NCBI GenBank assembly: GCA_035944555.1
Contig: DASZAY010000010.1
Span: 186,001 to 250,000 of the forward strand
Direction of reading: 5' to 3'
Source: CADCWK01 sp035944555
Lineage (GTDB): Bacteria > Chloroflexota > Chloroflexia > Thermomicrobiales > UBA6265
Length of the DNA: 64,000 nucleotides
Part shown: positions 26,868-35,585 of the stretch, piece after piece
How positions within the stretch are numbered: position 1 is the first letter of the stretch
Layout of the letters: every line of letters begins with the position of its first letter
The notes under the pieces: generated by a model
Seen by the model: the letters and a program-made list of their open reading frames with translations, nothing else
Told to the model about the DNA's origin: nothing
The model's database searches: none
Made by a program: the position numbers and the translations under genes

Positions 26868-28199
26868 ATGACTACTTCCCGTCCGTCCGCCGCTTCCGCC
26901 CCCCGCCCGGACGTCGACGCGGCGCTCTCCGCCCGGATCTTCGCCGCCGTCGACGACCTGCGGGACGACCTGATCGCGTCGCTCCAGGAACTGGTCCGCA
27001 CCCGGAGCCTTACCGGCGACGAGGGCGGTGTCCAGGTCGTCGCCGCCCGGCAGATGGCCGACTCGGGCCTGCTCGTTGACACCTGGGAGCCCGATCTCGC
27101 GACGATGGCGCCGCACCTCGACGCCGTGGGGCTTCCCCCGTCGGGGGACTGGGCCGGGCGCCCCAACGTCGTCGGGACCTGGAAGGGTAACGGCGGCGAC
27201 GATGCCCGCTCGCTGATCCTCAATGCCCATATCGACACCGTCGAACCCGGCGACCCGGCGCGGTGGACGCACGGCCCCTTCTCGGGCGACGTAGCCGATG
27301 GGCAGATCTGGGGTCGCGGCAGCCTCGACATGAAGGGCGGGCTCTCGACCAACATCATCGCGCTCCGGGCCATCCGGGCTGCTGGTCTGCGCCCGCGCGG
27401 AGACGTCCACGTCGAATCCGTCATCGCGGAAGAGGATGGTGGGGCGGGCACGGTCGCCGCGCTGCTCCGACCGTACCGGGCAGACGGGGCGATCATCACC
27501 GAGCCGACGGTCATGCGACTGGTCGCGGCGACAGGTGGCTCGTTCGTCTTCCGGATTACCATCGCCGGACTGTCGGCTCATGCCGCCAAGCGGGATGAGG
27601 GCGTCAGCGCCATCGAGGCGTTCAGCTATCTCCACGCCGGCCTGCTCGAGTTCGAGGCCCGTCGCAACGCCGCCATCACCCACCCCCTCTATCAGAACAT
27701 CGAGAACAAGGTCCCCCTGAATATCGGGACCATCCGGGGCGGATCGTGGCCGTCGTCCGTACCGGAATGGGTGGTCGCCGAAGGACGGGGCGGACTCGTC
27801 CCGGGTGAGACACTGGAGGACGCCCAGCGGGAGTTCACCGACGAGATCCGCCGGATCAGCGACGGCCACCCCTGGCTGCGCGATCACCAGCCGGTCGTTG
27901 AGTGGATCACCGGCCAGTTCACCGCCGGCGAGATCCAGTTGCACGACCCGCTGGTCGGCGTGGTCGACGCCGCCCATCACTCGGTGACCGGGTCGCCCGT
28001 CACGATCGAAGGGGTTACCTACGGCACCGACGCCCGGCACTTCCTCCAGATCGCCGACATGCCGTGCGTGGTCTACGGGGCGGGCGACGTTGCCCTCGCT
28101 CACCAGACCGACGAGCGGATGGATATCGAGTCGCTGGTGCTCGCGACCCGCACGATCGCGCTGGCCGTCGCGCTGTGGTGCGGGGTCGACGAGGCCTGA
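26868..28199 (+). CDS. M20 family peptidase (ArgE/DapE-type deacylase)
   Basis: This 443-residue zinc hydrolase removes acyl groups from amino acids or hydrolyses dipeptides. Metal and catalytic residues are visible in LILNAHIDTVEPGD (His, Asp), GRGSLDMKGGLST (bridging Asp) and IAEEDGGAGT (Glu pair), and a lid/dimerisation domain sits around GGSFVFRITIAGLSAHAAKRDEG. The ATG at 26868 has GAGGAG 10 nt before it, which is better than the upstream ATG at 26835. It is monocistronic, ending in an intrinsic terminator with a T6 run. Acetylornithine deacetylase is possible, but no arginine genes are nearby. Confidence 0.9.
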   Translation: MTTSRPSAASAPRPDVDAALSARIFAAVDDLRDDLIASLQELVRTRSLTGDEGGVQVVAARQMADSGLLVDTWEPDLATMAPHLDAVGLPPSGDWAGRPNVVGTWKGNGGDDARSLILNAHIDTVEPGDPARWTHGPFSGDVADGQIWGRGSLDMKGGLSTNIIALRAIRAAGLRPRGDVHVESVIAEEDGGAGTVAALLRPYRADGAIITEPTVMRLVAATGGSFVFRITIAGLSAHAAKRDEGVSAIEAFSYLHAGLLEFEARRNAAITHPLYQNIENKVPLNIGTIRGGSWPSSVPEWVVAEGRGGLVPGETLEDAQREFTDEIRRISDGHPWLRDHQPVVEWITGQFTAGEIQLHDPLVGVVDAAHHSVTGSPVTIEGVTYGTDARHFLQIADMPCVVYGAGDVALAHQTDERMDIESLVLATRTIALAVALWCGVDEA

Positions 28200-28221
28200 C
28201 GTCCCATCCGGCAGCGACCGA

Positions 28222-28268
28222 CGAACGGCGACCGCGCTCCAGGGCACGGTCGCCGTTCGCCGTTTTTT
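28222..28268 (+). terminator. Intrinsic terminator with T6 tract
   Basis: 13-bp perfect stem (28222-28234 with 28247-28259), 12-nt loop, followed within 4 nt by TTTTTT. This is the clearest classical rho-independent terminator in the window and belongs to the M20 peptidase gene. Confidence 0.92.
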
Positions 28269-28598
28269 CGTGGTCGATGCCCATGTATCCCGCGATACCG
28301 ATGGGCTCGTCACACCTCCTTGACCTCCGGACTGATCCAGTTCCGGTCCGCACTCGTAGTAAAGCGAGACATCGGGATCGGACCGATCGTGGTAACGAGC
28401 GCATCGAGAATGTGACGCGGTCGACCGGCCCTGGGCGGGTCGGGGCGCGAACGCGCCACATGGCTGCCGCACCTGTTCCCCGGACCCGGACCCGGACCGG
28501 ACATCACCGGCCGGCGGTCCGCTCGCTACCGACGGCCATCAACGGCGAGCCCCTCAGACCTTCGATCGCGTCGGGCCCGTCTCATGGAGTTAGCTAAC
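28269..28598. other. Intergenic region upstream of the Crp/Fnr gene
   Basis: 330 bp without a supported gene. A TTGACC at 28320 could be a -35, but I find no matching -10 at 16-18 nt. GGAG 9 nt before 28599 is the ribosome site of the next gene. Confidence 0.35.
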
Positions 28599-29456
28599 AT
28601 GACCAGTTATGGAGCGTTGTCGGACCGGCCGCGAACGGAGAACTCCCACGGTCATCCGGTCGCCGCCTCCTCGAGTGCCCACCCGGGCGGCCGGGCCGCA
28701 CGCTCACCAGAGAGCGGGGACAACGCCGGCCGCGCCTGGCCCGCGTCGTCACCCCTGCCTGGACGGACCACAACCAGTCGCCCGTCGACGGAGACGTTCG
28801 GCGCCGGCGAGACCGTCTTCTCGCCGGAGAGCGGGGTCGGGCTGGTCTACATCATCCGGGCCGGCTGTATCCGGCTGTTCAAGACGCTTCCGGACGGCCG
28901 ATCGATCAACGTCGGACTTCTCGGGCCGAACACCGTCTTCGTTCAGGAAGATACGACCGATGGCCTCGCATCGGGGACGACCGCCGAGGCCCTCGTCCCG
29001 TCCAGCCTGACGATCCTCGCCGCCGAGGATCTCGCCACGCTCATCTCTGACTCACCGGACCTGGCCACGGCCGTCGTGGCCGGTATGACCCGGCGCCTCA
29101 CCGACCTTCAGACGCTGGTCGAGCATCTCCTGGTCCGCGACACCTCGGTCCGGCTGTCGGTGACGCTGATGAGCCTGGCGAGCAAGTTCGGCCGACCGGT
29201 CGCCGACGATCCGGACATGGTCGAGATCACGCTCCCGCTGACCCACCAGGCACTGGCGAACATGATCGGCTCCAACCGGGTAACCGTGACGCGCAAATTG
29301 CTCGAGTTCCAGCGCGATGGCGTGGCACGATCGTTGGGAAGGAACGCCCTGGCGGTCGATCTCGACCGCCTGCAACAGTACGCCGCCGGGGACTCCTCCC
29401 AGGACGATGCGGACCATGTGCCGGCGTCCACGTACCGGGACGCTGCCGGGAGATGA
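28599..29456 (+). CDS. Crp/Fnr family transcriptional regulator
   Basis: This 285-residue regulator has a disordered, Pro/Ser-rich N-terminal ~65 residues, then a cyclic-nucleotide-binding-type beta-roll (FGAGETVFSPESG, GCIRLFKTLPDGRSINVGLLGPNTVF), a dimer helix, and a winged HTH (LTHQALANMIGSNRVTVTRKLLEF). No cluster of Cys for an Fe-S centre is seen, so it is not a classical FNR; the ligand is unknown. The ATG at 28599 has GGAG 9 nt upstream and is preferred to the ATG at 28584. The SDR gene follows with a 7-nt gap, so the two are probably co-transcribed. Confidence 0.9.
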   Translation: MTSYGALSDRPRTENSHGHPVAASSSAHPGGRAARSPESGDNAGRAWPASSPLPGRTTTSRPSTETFGAGETVFSPESGVGLVYIIRAGCIRLFKTLPDGRSINVGLLGPNTVFVQEDTTDGLASGTTAEALVPSSLTILAAEDLATLISDSPDLATAVVAGMTRRLTDLQTLVEHLLVRDTSVRLSVTLMSLASKFGRPVADDPDMVEITLPLTHQALANMIGSNRVTVTRKLLEFQRDGVARSLGRNALAVDLDRLQQYAAGDSSQDDADHVPASTYRDAAGR

Positions 29457-29463
29457 GCTGACG

Positions 29464-30429
29464 ATGACCGCCCGTCAACCAGAGGAAACGACCTCCAGCG
29501 ATGAGGCCGGGGTCAGCCGTACCGGTCCCATCCTGATCACGGGAGGGACCGGCTTCGTCGGCAGCAATCTGCGGGTGGCGCTGCGTGGTCGCCCCATCCG
29601 GCTCCTCGTCCGTGATGCGGCTCGTTTGGCTCACCTCCGGCGACCGGACGTCGAGATCGTCGAGAGCGATATCACCCGGCCGGACACGCTGGCCGGCGCA
29701 CTGGCCGGTTGCTCGGCGGTCATCCACCTCGTCGGCATCATCGAGGAAGCCGGGAGCAGTTTCGACGAGGTGATCCGGCAGGGCACGGTCAACATGCTGG
29801 CCGCGACGAGCGGAGCCGGTATCCTACGGTTTGTCCACATGAGTGCCCTCGGCGCCCGCGAGGATCCCACGCTTCCCTACATGACGGCCAAGTGGCAGGC
29901 CGAAGCGGCGGTGCGCGAGAGCGGGCTCGACTGGACAATCCTCCGCCCCTCCGTGATCTTCGGCCCCGGCGACGGCTTCATCAACCCGCTGGCCGGGCTG
30001 GTTCGTGCGCCGATCACCCCGGTCGCCGGAAACGGTCGAGCGCGCTTCATGCCGATCGCGGTCGAAGAGGTGGCGGAGATCTTCGCCAGGGTCGTCGGGG
30101 ATCGGACCACCTTCGGCCAGACCTACGAACTGGGCGGTGGCGCGGAATACACCCTCGCCGGGATGCTGGATGCCATCTCGTCGGAGCTCGACAAGCGTCA
30201 CCCGCGGATCAATGTCCCGGTCCCGCTGATCATGCTGGCGGTCCGGCTTTCGTCGCCGCTTCCGAAAGCCCTCCGTCCGCCCGTCACCCTCGACCAGCTC
30301 AAGATGCTGAAGATCGACAACGTTACGGGGGACAACGCCGCCCCCCGGCTCCTTGGCCGTGCTCCCAAAGCGCTCGCCGACGGCCTTGGCTATCTCCAGC
30401 CCGGCGCGACCAATCGGCCACCGAACTGA
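29464..30429 (+). CDS. Atypical SDR, complex I NDUFA9-like NAD(P)-binding protein
   Basis: This 321-residue extended/atypical SDR has a Rossmann TGGTGFVGSNL motif, VIHLVGII and MTAKWQAEAAVRESGLDWTILRPSVIFGPGD, which are hallmarks of the NDUFA9/YwnB-like group of sugar-epimerase relatives. Members bind NADPH and often lack clear catalysis; some bind quinone-related proteins. The active-site Tyr is present as PYMTAKWQAE (Y-x3-K). The ATG at 29464 lies just after the Crp/Fnr stop, with GGGAG about 11 nt upstream; the longer in-frame start at 29317 would overlap the regulator and is not credible. Confidence 0.88.
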   Translation: MTARQPEETTSSDEAGVSRTGPILITGGTGFVGSNLRVALRGRPIRLLVRDAARLAHLRRPDVEIVESDITRPDTLAGALAGCSAVIHLVGIIEEAGSSFDEVIRQGTVNMLAATSGAGILRFVHMSALGAREDPTLPYMTAKWQAEAAVRESGLDWTILRPSVIFGPGDGFINPLAGLVRAPITPVAGNGRARFMPIAVEEVAEIFARVVGDRTTFGQTYELGGGAEYTLAGMLDAISSELDKRHPRINVPVPLIMLAVRLSSPLPKALRPPVTLDQLKMLKIDNVTGDNAAPRLLGRAPKALADGLGYLQPGATNRPPN

Positions 30430-30542
30430 GCGACTGGCCGGGCGACACCTGATCCGATTCGGAAGCGACGGTATCATTCCGACGGATCGGGCTGCCCCGC
30501 CGGCCCATGCGCCTTCCGGGAACCGTCAGGACGGAGTCAACC

Positions 30543-30716
30543 GTGCCCTACCTGCACTACATCTCGACCATCAGCATCGCGGCGGGCCTGCTCGCGGTCG
30601 GAATCTCGGCGTTCGGCCTGGTGCCGGGGATCTGGCTGATCGGTGGCGTCGCACTGGTCCTGGCCGGGCTGGTCAAGGCGATCGTCTTCGCCATCTGGAA
30701 CGGGACGCTGGCCTGA
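30543..30716 (+). CDS. Small membrane protein, unknown function (57 aa)
   Basis: The product consists almost wholly of two hydrophobic segments (ISTISIAAGLLAVGISAFG and GGVALVLAGLVKAIVFAIW) separated by a short Pro-Gly turn, so it is a hairpin inner-membrane protein. I chose the GTG at 30543, which has GGAG 6 nt upstream, over an ATG at 30507 without a site. It lies between the SDR gene and another small membrane protein on the same strand. No family recognised. Confidence 0.65.
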   Translation: MPYLHYISTISIAAGLLAVGISAFGLVPGIWLIGGVALVLAGLVKAIVFAIWNGTLA

Positions 30717-30859
30717 CCACTCCTGACGCGGCAACGGTGGGATGAGGCCCCACCCCATGACCGGTGGACCAGCGGCGTGGGCATGCGACACTGGCCATCG
30801 AACGAATGCAACGGCCGGACGGCTCCCTGCTGCCTGGCCCAGAGAGAGGCAGCGCCGGC

Positions 30860-31132
30860 ATGACCCGACCGCCCAGTGACGAGCAGAAGTACGCACGCCC
30901 ACCGCGGCCCCGGCAGGTTCTTGGCGGCAACGAGGTCGATGCTCCAGCCCACCCGCTCGATCTCGGGCCCAGCGACGGGTTGATCAACCGGACCCAGCTG
31001 CTCTACCTGGTCGTTCTCGCGGCGCTGGTCGTGATCGCGGCGGCGCTCTATTTCCTGGCTGGTCCTGGCGTGGCCTCACCTGTCCTGTTCGTCCTCGCGC
31101 TGGCCCTGTTCCTCGGCTGGATAATCTTCTGA
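30860..31132 (+). CDS. Small two-TM membrane protein, unknown function (90 aa)
   Basis: A soluble Pro/Arg-rich N-terminus of ~45 residues is followed by two transmembrane helices (LLYLVVLAALVVIAAALYFLA and VLFVLALALFLGWIIF). I chose the ATG at 30860, which has a purine-rich AGAGAGAGG upstream, rather than 30764. An 11-bp hairpin follows the stop. No family recognised; the context of other small membrane proteins does not reveal a role. Confidence 0.65.
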   Translation: MTRPPSDEQKYARPPRPRQVLGGNEVDAPAHPLDLGPSDGLINRTQLLYLVVLAALVVIAAALYFLAGPGVASPVLFVLALALFLGWIIF

Positions 31133-31157
31133 GCCGGCCGCCGGATGCAGCGCGGCC

Positions 31158-31182
31158 GGGACGGGGCCGCTGGCCCTGTCCC
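31158..31182 (+). terminator. 11-bp hairpin
   Basis: Arms 31158-31168 and 31172-31182 pair with one G-T wobble and a 3-nt loop, 26 nt after the stop of the small membrane gene. No U-tract follows. Confidence 0.55.
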
Positions 31183-31206
31183 ATTCGTTCATAGCGGAGC
31201 CCTTAC

Positions 31207-32232
31207 ATGTCTGATGACGAGAGCGGGCGCCCGCAACTCCGGCTGATCAGCGGGCAGGCGCCCCACAACGACACTCCGTCCGAGCCGGCGGAGCGTGACG
31301 TGCCGCCGGTTCCCGCGCCACACGTCGCCCCAAACCCCTACCCACCTGGAACCTGGGCCATGCTGCACGACCAGACCGGCAGGGTCGTGATGATGACCGG
31401 GCACGGTGGTGGTCTCGACGTGGCGATCGCAACCGGCCTGGCTGATGCCGGAGCGCGGCTGGCCGTGGCTGACCGGGATCCCGACCGGGCCAGGCTGATT
31501 GCCCGCGCCGCCTCGCGTTCGGCTTCCGAGGGGAGCGTCGCGCTTGGACTGGACCCGGCCCGTCCGGAACAGGTCCGGCGCGGGATCGGCGCGGTCGAGC
31601 AGCTTACCGGCCGGCTCGACGGCCTGGTCGTGATCGTCGAGCAGGGTCGGACCGCGGCATCGACTGAAGGCGAACGGGGCATCACTCTGGGCGAGATGAT
31701 CCACCTGGTCCGGGCGACGGAGCGCCGGATGGCGGTCCTCGGCGGAGGGCGCATCGTCGTCATCGCCGGTGGTGCCCCGCGCGATCCGGCCGTCGCCGCG
31801 ATTACGATCGGTGCGGTGGCAGAGTTCGTCCGCTCACTGGCGACCGGCCCGGCAGCGGGCATCGTCTCGATCAACGCGCTGATCGTTGAGCAGCCCGGCG
31901 TGGCGCCGGTCGTGCCGCCCGTATCCGATCCCCGGCCAACTGGTCCAGCTGGACCGTTGCCATCGGTTGAACCGGTGACCGGTGATCCCGGCCCCGCGAC
32001 GGTCGCTACCCTTGCCGCCGATGGGCCTGATCCGAATGATCAGCCGGCTGTCCTGCCGTTCCGCCTTTCCGGCCGGCCGCCCGAAGCCTCGGACGACGCA
32101 GCACTGGCCCCGCCTGCCATGCCGGAGGACGACCTCGCGGCCGTCGTCGCGGCGACGGCACTGTTCCTCTCGCCGGCAGGCGCGGCGATCACCGGTCAGG
32201 TGCTGCGAGTGACGATCCCGCCCCGGAGCTGA
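31207..32232 (+). CDS. Degenerate SDR-like protein (341 aa)
   Basis: The core resembles a classical short-chain dehydrogenase: a Rossmann start VVMMTGHGGGLDVAIATGLADAG, then LAVADRDPDRA, LDGLVVIVEQ in place of the NNAG strand, GGGRIVVIAGG and the terminal FLSPAGAAITGQVLRVT. The usual catalytic residues are missing: where Ser and Tyr-x3-Lys belong the sequence reads APRDPAVAAITIGAVAEF. A Pro/Asp-rich insert of ~90 residues precedes the last strand, and the N-terminal ~55 residues are disordered. It therefore looks like a non-catalytic SDR with a possible cofactor-binding or scaffold role. The ATG at 31207 is preceded by GGAG. Confidence 0.75.
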   Translation: MSDDESGRPQLRLISGQAPHNDTPSEPAERDVPPVPAPHVAPNPYPPGTWAMLHDQTGRVVMMTGHGGGLDVAIATGLADAGARLAVADRDPDRARLIARAASRSASEGSVALGLDPARPEQVRRGIGAVEQLTGRLDGLVVIVEQGRTAASTEGERGITLGEMIHLVRATERRMAVLGGGRIVVIAGGAPRDPAVAAITIGAVAEFVRSLATGPAAGIVSINALIVEQPGVAPVVPPVSDPRPTGPAGPLPSVEPVTGDPGPATVATLAADGPDPNDQPAVLPFRLSGRPPEASDDAALAPPAMPEDDLAAVVAATALFLSPAGAAITGQVLRVTIPPRS

Positions 32233-32255
32233 GCCGAACTGGCTCCTCCCACCTG

Positions 32256-32735
32256 TCACCCGTCCCCGGCGGTCTCGCCCGGCTCCATGTCATACGTCAC
32301 CCATCGGGTCCGGGTGGCAACGCGGTCGTAGACGGCCCGGGCGCGATAGTTGTCCTCGGCCGTGATCCACCGGACCACCGACCAGCCTCGCTCCCGCGCG
32401 ATGTCCCGCAGTCCGGCGAGCAGCTGCTGGACCGCCCCGCTCCCGCGAGCCGCTGGACTGACGAAGAGGTCGTCCAGGAAGCATCCGGTCGCGGCGGCGA
32501 GCGGCCGGGCGAAGGGCCGGTAGTGCGCCAGCCCGATGGGACGATCATCCGGTCCGACCGCGACGAGCGCATTGACCTCGTGGTCGGCGTCCATGATCCA
32601 GCCCCAGACCAGGTCGCGGTCCTGCGCCGTCACCTGGTAGAAGACACCATAGGCGGCATAGAGCGCATCCCATTCAGCGTGGTCGCTGGCGACGGCAGGA
32701 CGAACCCGGATGGTCGTTGTCGGTTCAGCGTTCAT
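32256..32735 (-). CDS. GNAT family N-acetyltransferase
   Basis: This 159-residue acetyl-CoA-dependent transferase has the GNAT fold: IRVRPAVASDHAEWDALYAAYG at the N-terminus, DDLFVSPAARGSGAVQQLL with the pyrophosphate-binding motif (R-G-S-G-A), and EDNYRARAVYDRVATRTRW at the C-terminus. The acceptor substrate is unknown. It converges on the SDR-like gene with no strong hairpin between them. The start ATG at 32735 has GGGGAGGAA upstream. Confidence 0.9.
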   Translation of the reverse strand: MNAEPTTTIRVRPAVASDHAEWDALYAAYGVFYQVTAQDRDLVWGWIMDADHEVNALVAVGPDDRPIGLAHYRPFARPLAAATGCFLDDLFVSPAARGSGAVQQLLAGLRDIARERGWSVVRWITAEDNYRARAVYDRVATRTRWVTYDMEPGETAGDG

Positions 32736-32873
32736 GGTTCCTCCCCAGCGCTCGGCATCGACGGCGGGCCTGTGGTCAGGCGCCGAGGCGAGACGGGCAT
32801 TGTCTCCGATTTGATCGAGCGGGAATCAGCCGTCCCTTCAGCCGAAAAATGACGTTACCGATCGCGTTTGCCG

Positions 32874-32919
32874 AGCGATCCTGGTTCGTTGTCGTACGAG
32901 ACAACGAACCAGGATCGCT
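32874..32919. terminator. 20-bp perfect palindrome
   Basis: Arms 32874-32893 and 32900-32919, 6-nt loop. Unlike the others it is not directly after a clear gene: the GNAT starts at 32735 (minus) and the next plus-strand candidate begins at 33133. It could be an operator, a terminator for an unseen short RNA, or a mobile-element remnant. Confidence 0.6.
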
Positions 32920-33132
32920 TCGATTTGCTTCCTTCCCCGCAGGTCCCGAAACGAAAAGAGGCGGCGGTACGTCGTGTTCTGTAAGCCCCGGCCATGGCAC
33001 CAGCAATCGGCCGTTTTGTCCGCAGGATCCCTGTGCTGCGTCCCTTACATTGCGGGATTTAGCAGGACCGGGTCTCGGTGGAGTGCTAGTATCCTTCCGA
33101 CACCCCCGACGATTGACCGAGTGAATCCCGAC

Positions 33133-33525
33133 ATGCCTTCTCCGAACGAGCCCCATCCGGAAACGTCCCGCGGCCGACGCGTAATGGCCCTCGCCATCGT
33201 GTCGGTCTTCGTGACCCTGATTTTGGGGAGCGGTGAACCGGTCCGGGCGTTCGCTTTGCCATCCGCCGGACATCACTGCCCAACTGTCCGGCTCATCCAA
33301 TCATCTGTCACCGCCGTAGCGCAGCCCGCCGGCACGCAGCCACGAACGCACTCCACGACCGGCTCAGTCTTCGGCGACACCTGTCAGCACCACGACGCGA
33401 CGCCGTCCATCTCGAATCCGTCCATCCTCGGGGCAACGACCACCACGAGCCCCACGCCCATCCGGGCCACCTCGATCGGCGACGCCACGAGCCATTCCCC
33501 CGAACCCCCTCCACCCAGAGCCTGA
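33133..33525 (+). CDS. Possible small secreted protein (130 aa), weak support
   Basis: The predicted product has an N-terminal basic stretch (SRGRRVMALAIV) and a hydrophobic segment ending near AFALPSA, consistent with a Sec signal peptide, followed by a His/Thr/Pro/Ser-rich low-complexity tail with two Cys. No ribosome-binding site of quality is seen; TAGTAT at about 33088 could be a -10. I recognise no family. It could be a non-functional open frame; the low-complexity tail and weak start lower confidence. Confidence 0.35.
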   Translation: MPSPNEPHPETSRGRRVMALAIVSVFVTLILGSGEPVRAFALPSAGHHCPTVRLIQSSVTAVAQPAGTQPRTHSTTGSVFGDTCQHHDATPSISNPSILGATTTTSPTPIRATSIGDATSHSPEPPPPRA

Positions 33526-33676
33526 CAGGCCGACCTGACGACTCCGCTGGCGTGTACGGGAAAACACGCCGGTGTCGTCGATCAGCCTGTGTTGTCGCTC
33601 CATCGCGCCAGACGGCGCCAAACCACGGTCCACGACAGACGGACCCGTGAATCTCATATCTGGGTAGGGGAAATCC

Positions 33677-34912
33677 ATGAACGATATGCGCCATAGTGAC
33701 CGTCGAATCGCGGTCAGCCAGACCGGCCTGCTTGGCCGCGTCGCCCTGCTGCTCGTCCTGACACTCGTTGCCATCATCCCGGCCAGCCTGACCGCGGCCC
33801 CACGGGCGGTGACCGCCCAGCAGGTCACGACCTCCGAGTGGTCGCCTCCGCGGACCGTCTACATCCCGGCGACCGGACAGCACATCGACGGCTGGTTTCT
33901 TGATCTCTGGCGGGAGAATGGCGGTGCATCCGTCTTCGGCAACCCGGTGACGCCGGAGTTCACCCGGGACGATGGCGCCGTCGTCCAGTACTACGAGTTC
34001 GCCCGCTTCGAGTTCTGGCCCGAGGGCAACGCGGACGGTGAGCAACTGGTATTCGGTGAGATCGGAACGGACCTGCGGCCCGCCGTCGTGCCGCGCATCT
34101 CGATCGGCGGGCCGGATGGCCGTGCCGCCGAGATGGCCCGGATCGCCCGGGCCTGGGAGCCGCTGGACGAGGACGAGGTCCGCGAAGAGTCGGACACCTA
34201 CCGCTACATCGAGGAGACCGGTCACAGCATCTACGACGGGTTCCTTCGATTCTGGGAGAGCTCGGGCCTCCAGTGGTACCTCGGCAACCCGATCACCGAG
34301 GAGTACGTCATCGATGACGTCCACTACCAGGTGTTCGAGCGCGGGCAGCTGACGTGGGAAGCGGGCGGGGACATCGAGCTGGCTCCGGTCGGCAAGCGGC
34401 TGGCGAGCCAGAAGCGCCTGTCCCAGGAGCCGGTCGCCCAGGAGGGCGCCCCGATCTATGACGAGTCGCTGTTCATCCCGCCACCCCCGCCCGTCCCACA
34501 GGGCCTCTCCGAGCGGGCCGTCGCCAATGACGCTCCCGCCAACGGTGAGCGATGGATCGACATCGACCTGACCAACCAGTATCTTCGGGCCTACCAGGGC
34601 GATGTGGTCGTGCTGGAGCATGCGATCAGCTCCGGCACCCCGGGCTTCGAGACGCCGACCGGGACCCACTACATCAACCGCATGCTGGAGTCCGACGACA
34701 TGCGCGGCACGGCATCCAACGAGACATGGTTCGTGCCGGACGTGCCCCATGCGATGTACTTCACCAACGAAGGGCACGCGATCCACGGGACCTACTGGCA
34801 CAGCAACTTCGGGACGCCGATGTCCCACGGCTGCATCAATCTGCCGGAGTGGGCCGCCGAGGAAATCTTCAACTGGATCCCCGTCGGCGCCCGGGTCGTG
34901 ATCCACTACTAG
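33677..34912 (+). CDS. Secreted L,D-transpeptidase (YkuD domain)
   Basis: This 411-residue cell-wall enzyme forms L,D (3-3) peptidoglycan cross-links or anchors proteins. A signal peptide is predicted (LLGRVALLLVLTLVAIIPA, cleavage near VTAQQ). The middle ~230 residues contain repeated ISYDGFLRFWES / IDGWFLDLWRENGG and NPxTxEF motifs, a repeat seen in secreted Chloroflexota proteins. The catalytic YkuD domain occupies the last ~140 residues, with HGTYWHSNFGTPMSHGCINL: nucleophile Cys386 in SHGC. It implies a peptidoglycan envelope. GGGGAAA lies before the ATG and a 14-bp hairpin follows. Confidence 0.93.
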   Translation: MNDMRHSDRRIAVSQTGLLGRVALLLVLTLVAIIPASLTAAPRAVTAQQVTTSEWSPPRTVYIPATGQHIDGWFLDLWRENGGASVFGNPVTPEFTRDDGAVVQYYEFARFEFWPEGNADGEQLVFGEIGTDLRPAVVPRISIGGPDGRAAEMARIARAWEPLDEDEVREESDTYRYIEETGHSIYDGFLRFWESSGLQWYLGNPITEEYVIDDVHYQVFERGQLTWEAGGDIELAPVGKRLASQKRLSQEPVAQEGAPIYDESLFIPPPPPVPQGLSERAVANDAPANGERWIDIDLTNQYLRAYQGDVVVLEHAISSGTPGFETPTGTHYINRMLESDDMRGTASNETWFVPDVPHAMYFTNEGHAIHGTYWHSNFGTPMSHGCINLPEWAAEEIFNWIPVGARVVIHY

Positions 34913-34938
34913 GACACACGGGACGTTCGCGAGCAACG

Positions 34939-34970
34939 AAACGGGCCGGGGAGTGATCCCCGGCCCGTTT
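34939..34970. terminator. 14-bp hairpin between convergent genes
   Basis: Arms 34939-34952 and 34957-34970, 4-nt loop; the last plus-strand bases of the stem are TTT. It separates the L,D-transpeptidase gene from the minus-strand VOC gene. Confidence 0.85.
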
Positions 34971-34995
34971 CCGTTCGTCCCATAGCGGCGATTGA

Positions 34996-35457
34996 TCAGT
35001 CGTTCTCGAGCAGCTCGATGATCGTCCCGAGCGGGCCCATCGCGTCGACGTAGGCGTAGCGGCCGCCGGTGTACTCGCCCTTCTGGACGAGGGAAACGCC
35101 CTGCCCCTCGAGGTACGCCAGCTTCTCGCCCATGCCCTCGATCTGGAAGGCGATGTGGTGCAGGCTGTCGCCCCGCTTCTCCAGCTCCTCCCGCCAGGTA
35201 CTGGCTTCTCCGGTCGGCTCGATCAGCTCGACCTGGACCTGCCCCATCCGGAAGAACGCCAGCTTCGCCCTCGCCTGCGACGGCTCACCGCGGAACTCCG
35301 TCCGGGCCTTCTCGTAGGTGTCGGTCACGATGATCTGCGGCTCGGGCAGGCCGAGGATGCGCGACCAGTCCCGCGCACGTGCTTCGATGTCACGGACGAC
35401 GAGGCCGATCTGGGTGATGGTGGTCGTGCCCAGGGCAGGAGTCGGGGTATCGGTCAC
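34996..35457 (-). CDS. VOC family protein (glyoxalase/bleomycin-resistance fold)
   Basis: This 153-residue protein has two beta-alpha-beta-beta-beta modules (TQIGLVVRDIEARARDWSRILG; HHIAFQIEGMGEKLAYLEGQG) and ends with the final metal-ligand strand GPLGTIIELLE. Metal residues His/Glu are present, so it could be a lyase, epimerase or dioxygenase. I chose the GTG at 35457 with AAGGAG 9 nt upstream over the far ATG at 35580. It is the last gene of a minus-strand set with a TIM-barrel isomerase and a Gfo/Idh dehydrogenase, suggesting a part in carbohydrate or aromatic catabolism. Confidence 0.88.
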   Translation of the reverse strand: MTDTPTPALGTTTITQIGLVVRDIEARARDWSRILGLPEPQIIVTDTYEKARTEFRGEPSQARAKLAFFRMGQVQVELIEPTGEASTWREELEKRGDSLHHIAFQIEGMGEKLAYLEGQGVSLVQKGEYTGGRYAYVDAMGPLGTIIELLEND

Positions 35458-35585
35458 AGGGAGTTGCTCCTTCAGAAGGTGGTTCCGGGACCAGCGCCCC
35501 GGGACCACAGAGATGATGTCCGGGTCGAGACGGCCCGGGAACCGGTCCTGGCCGTCTCGACGACACGACGCCACGGCCACTCTGA

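Noticed and set aside
29317..29463. Longer N-terminus of the NDUFA9-like SDR
   Set aside because: It would overlap the Crp/Fnr coding end by 140 nt and has no ribosome site; the ATG at 29464 fits the Rossmann start.
32776..33300. 174-residue minus-strand open frame
   Set aside because: Crosses the 20-bp palindrome at 32874 and has low-complexity Arg/Gly text; no ribosome site or family.
33308..34936. 542-residue minus-strand open frame over the L,D-transpeptidase
   Set aside because: Antisense to a gene with a signal peptide and the HGCIN motif; the antisense text shows no domain.
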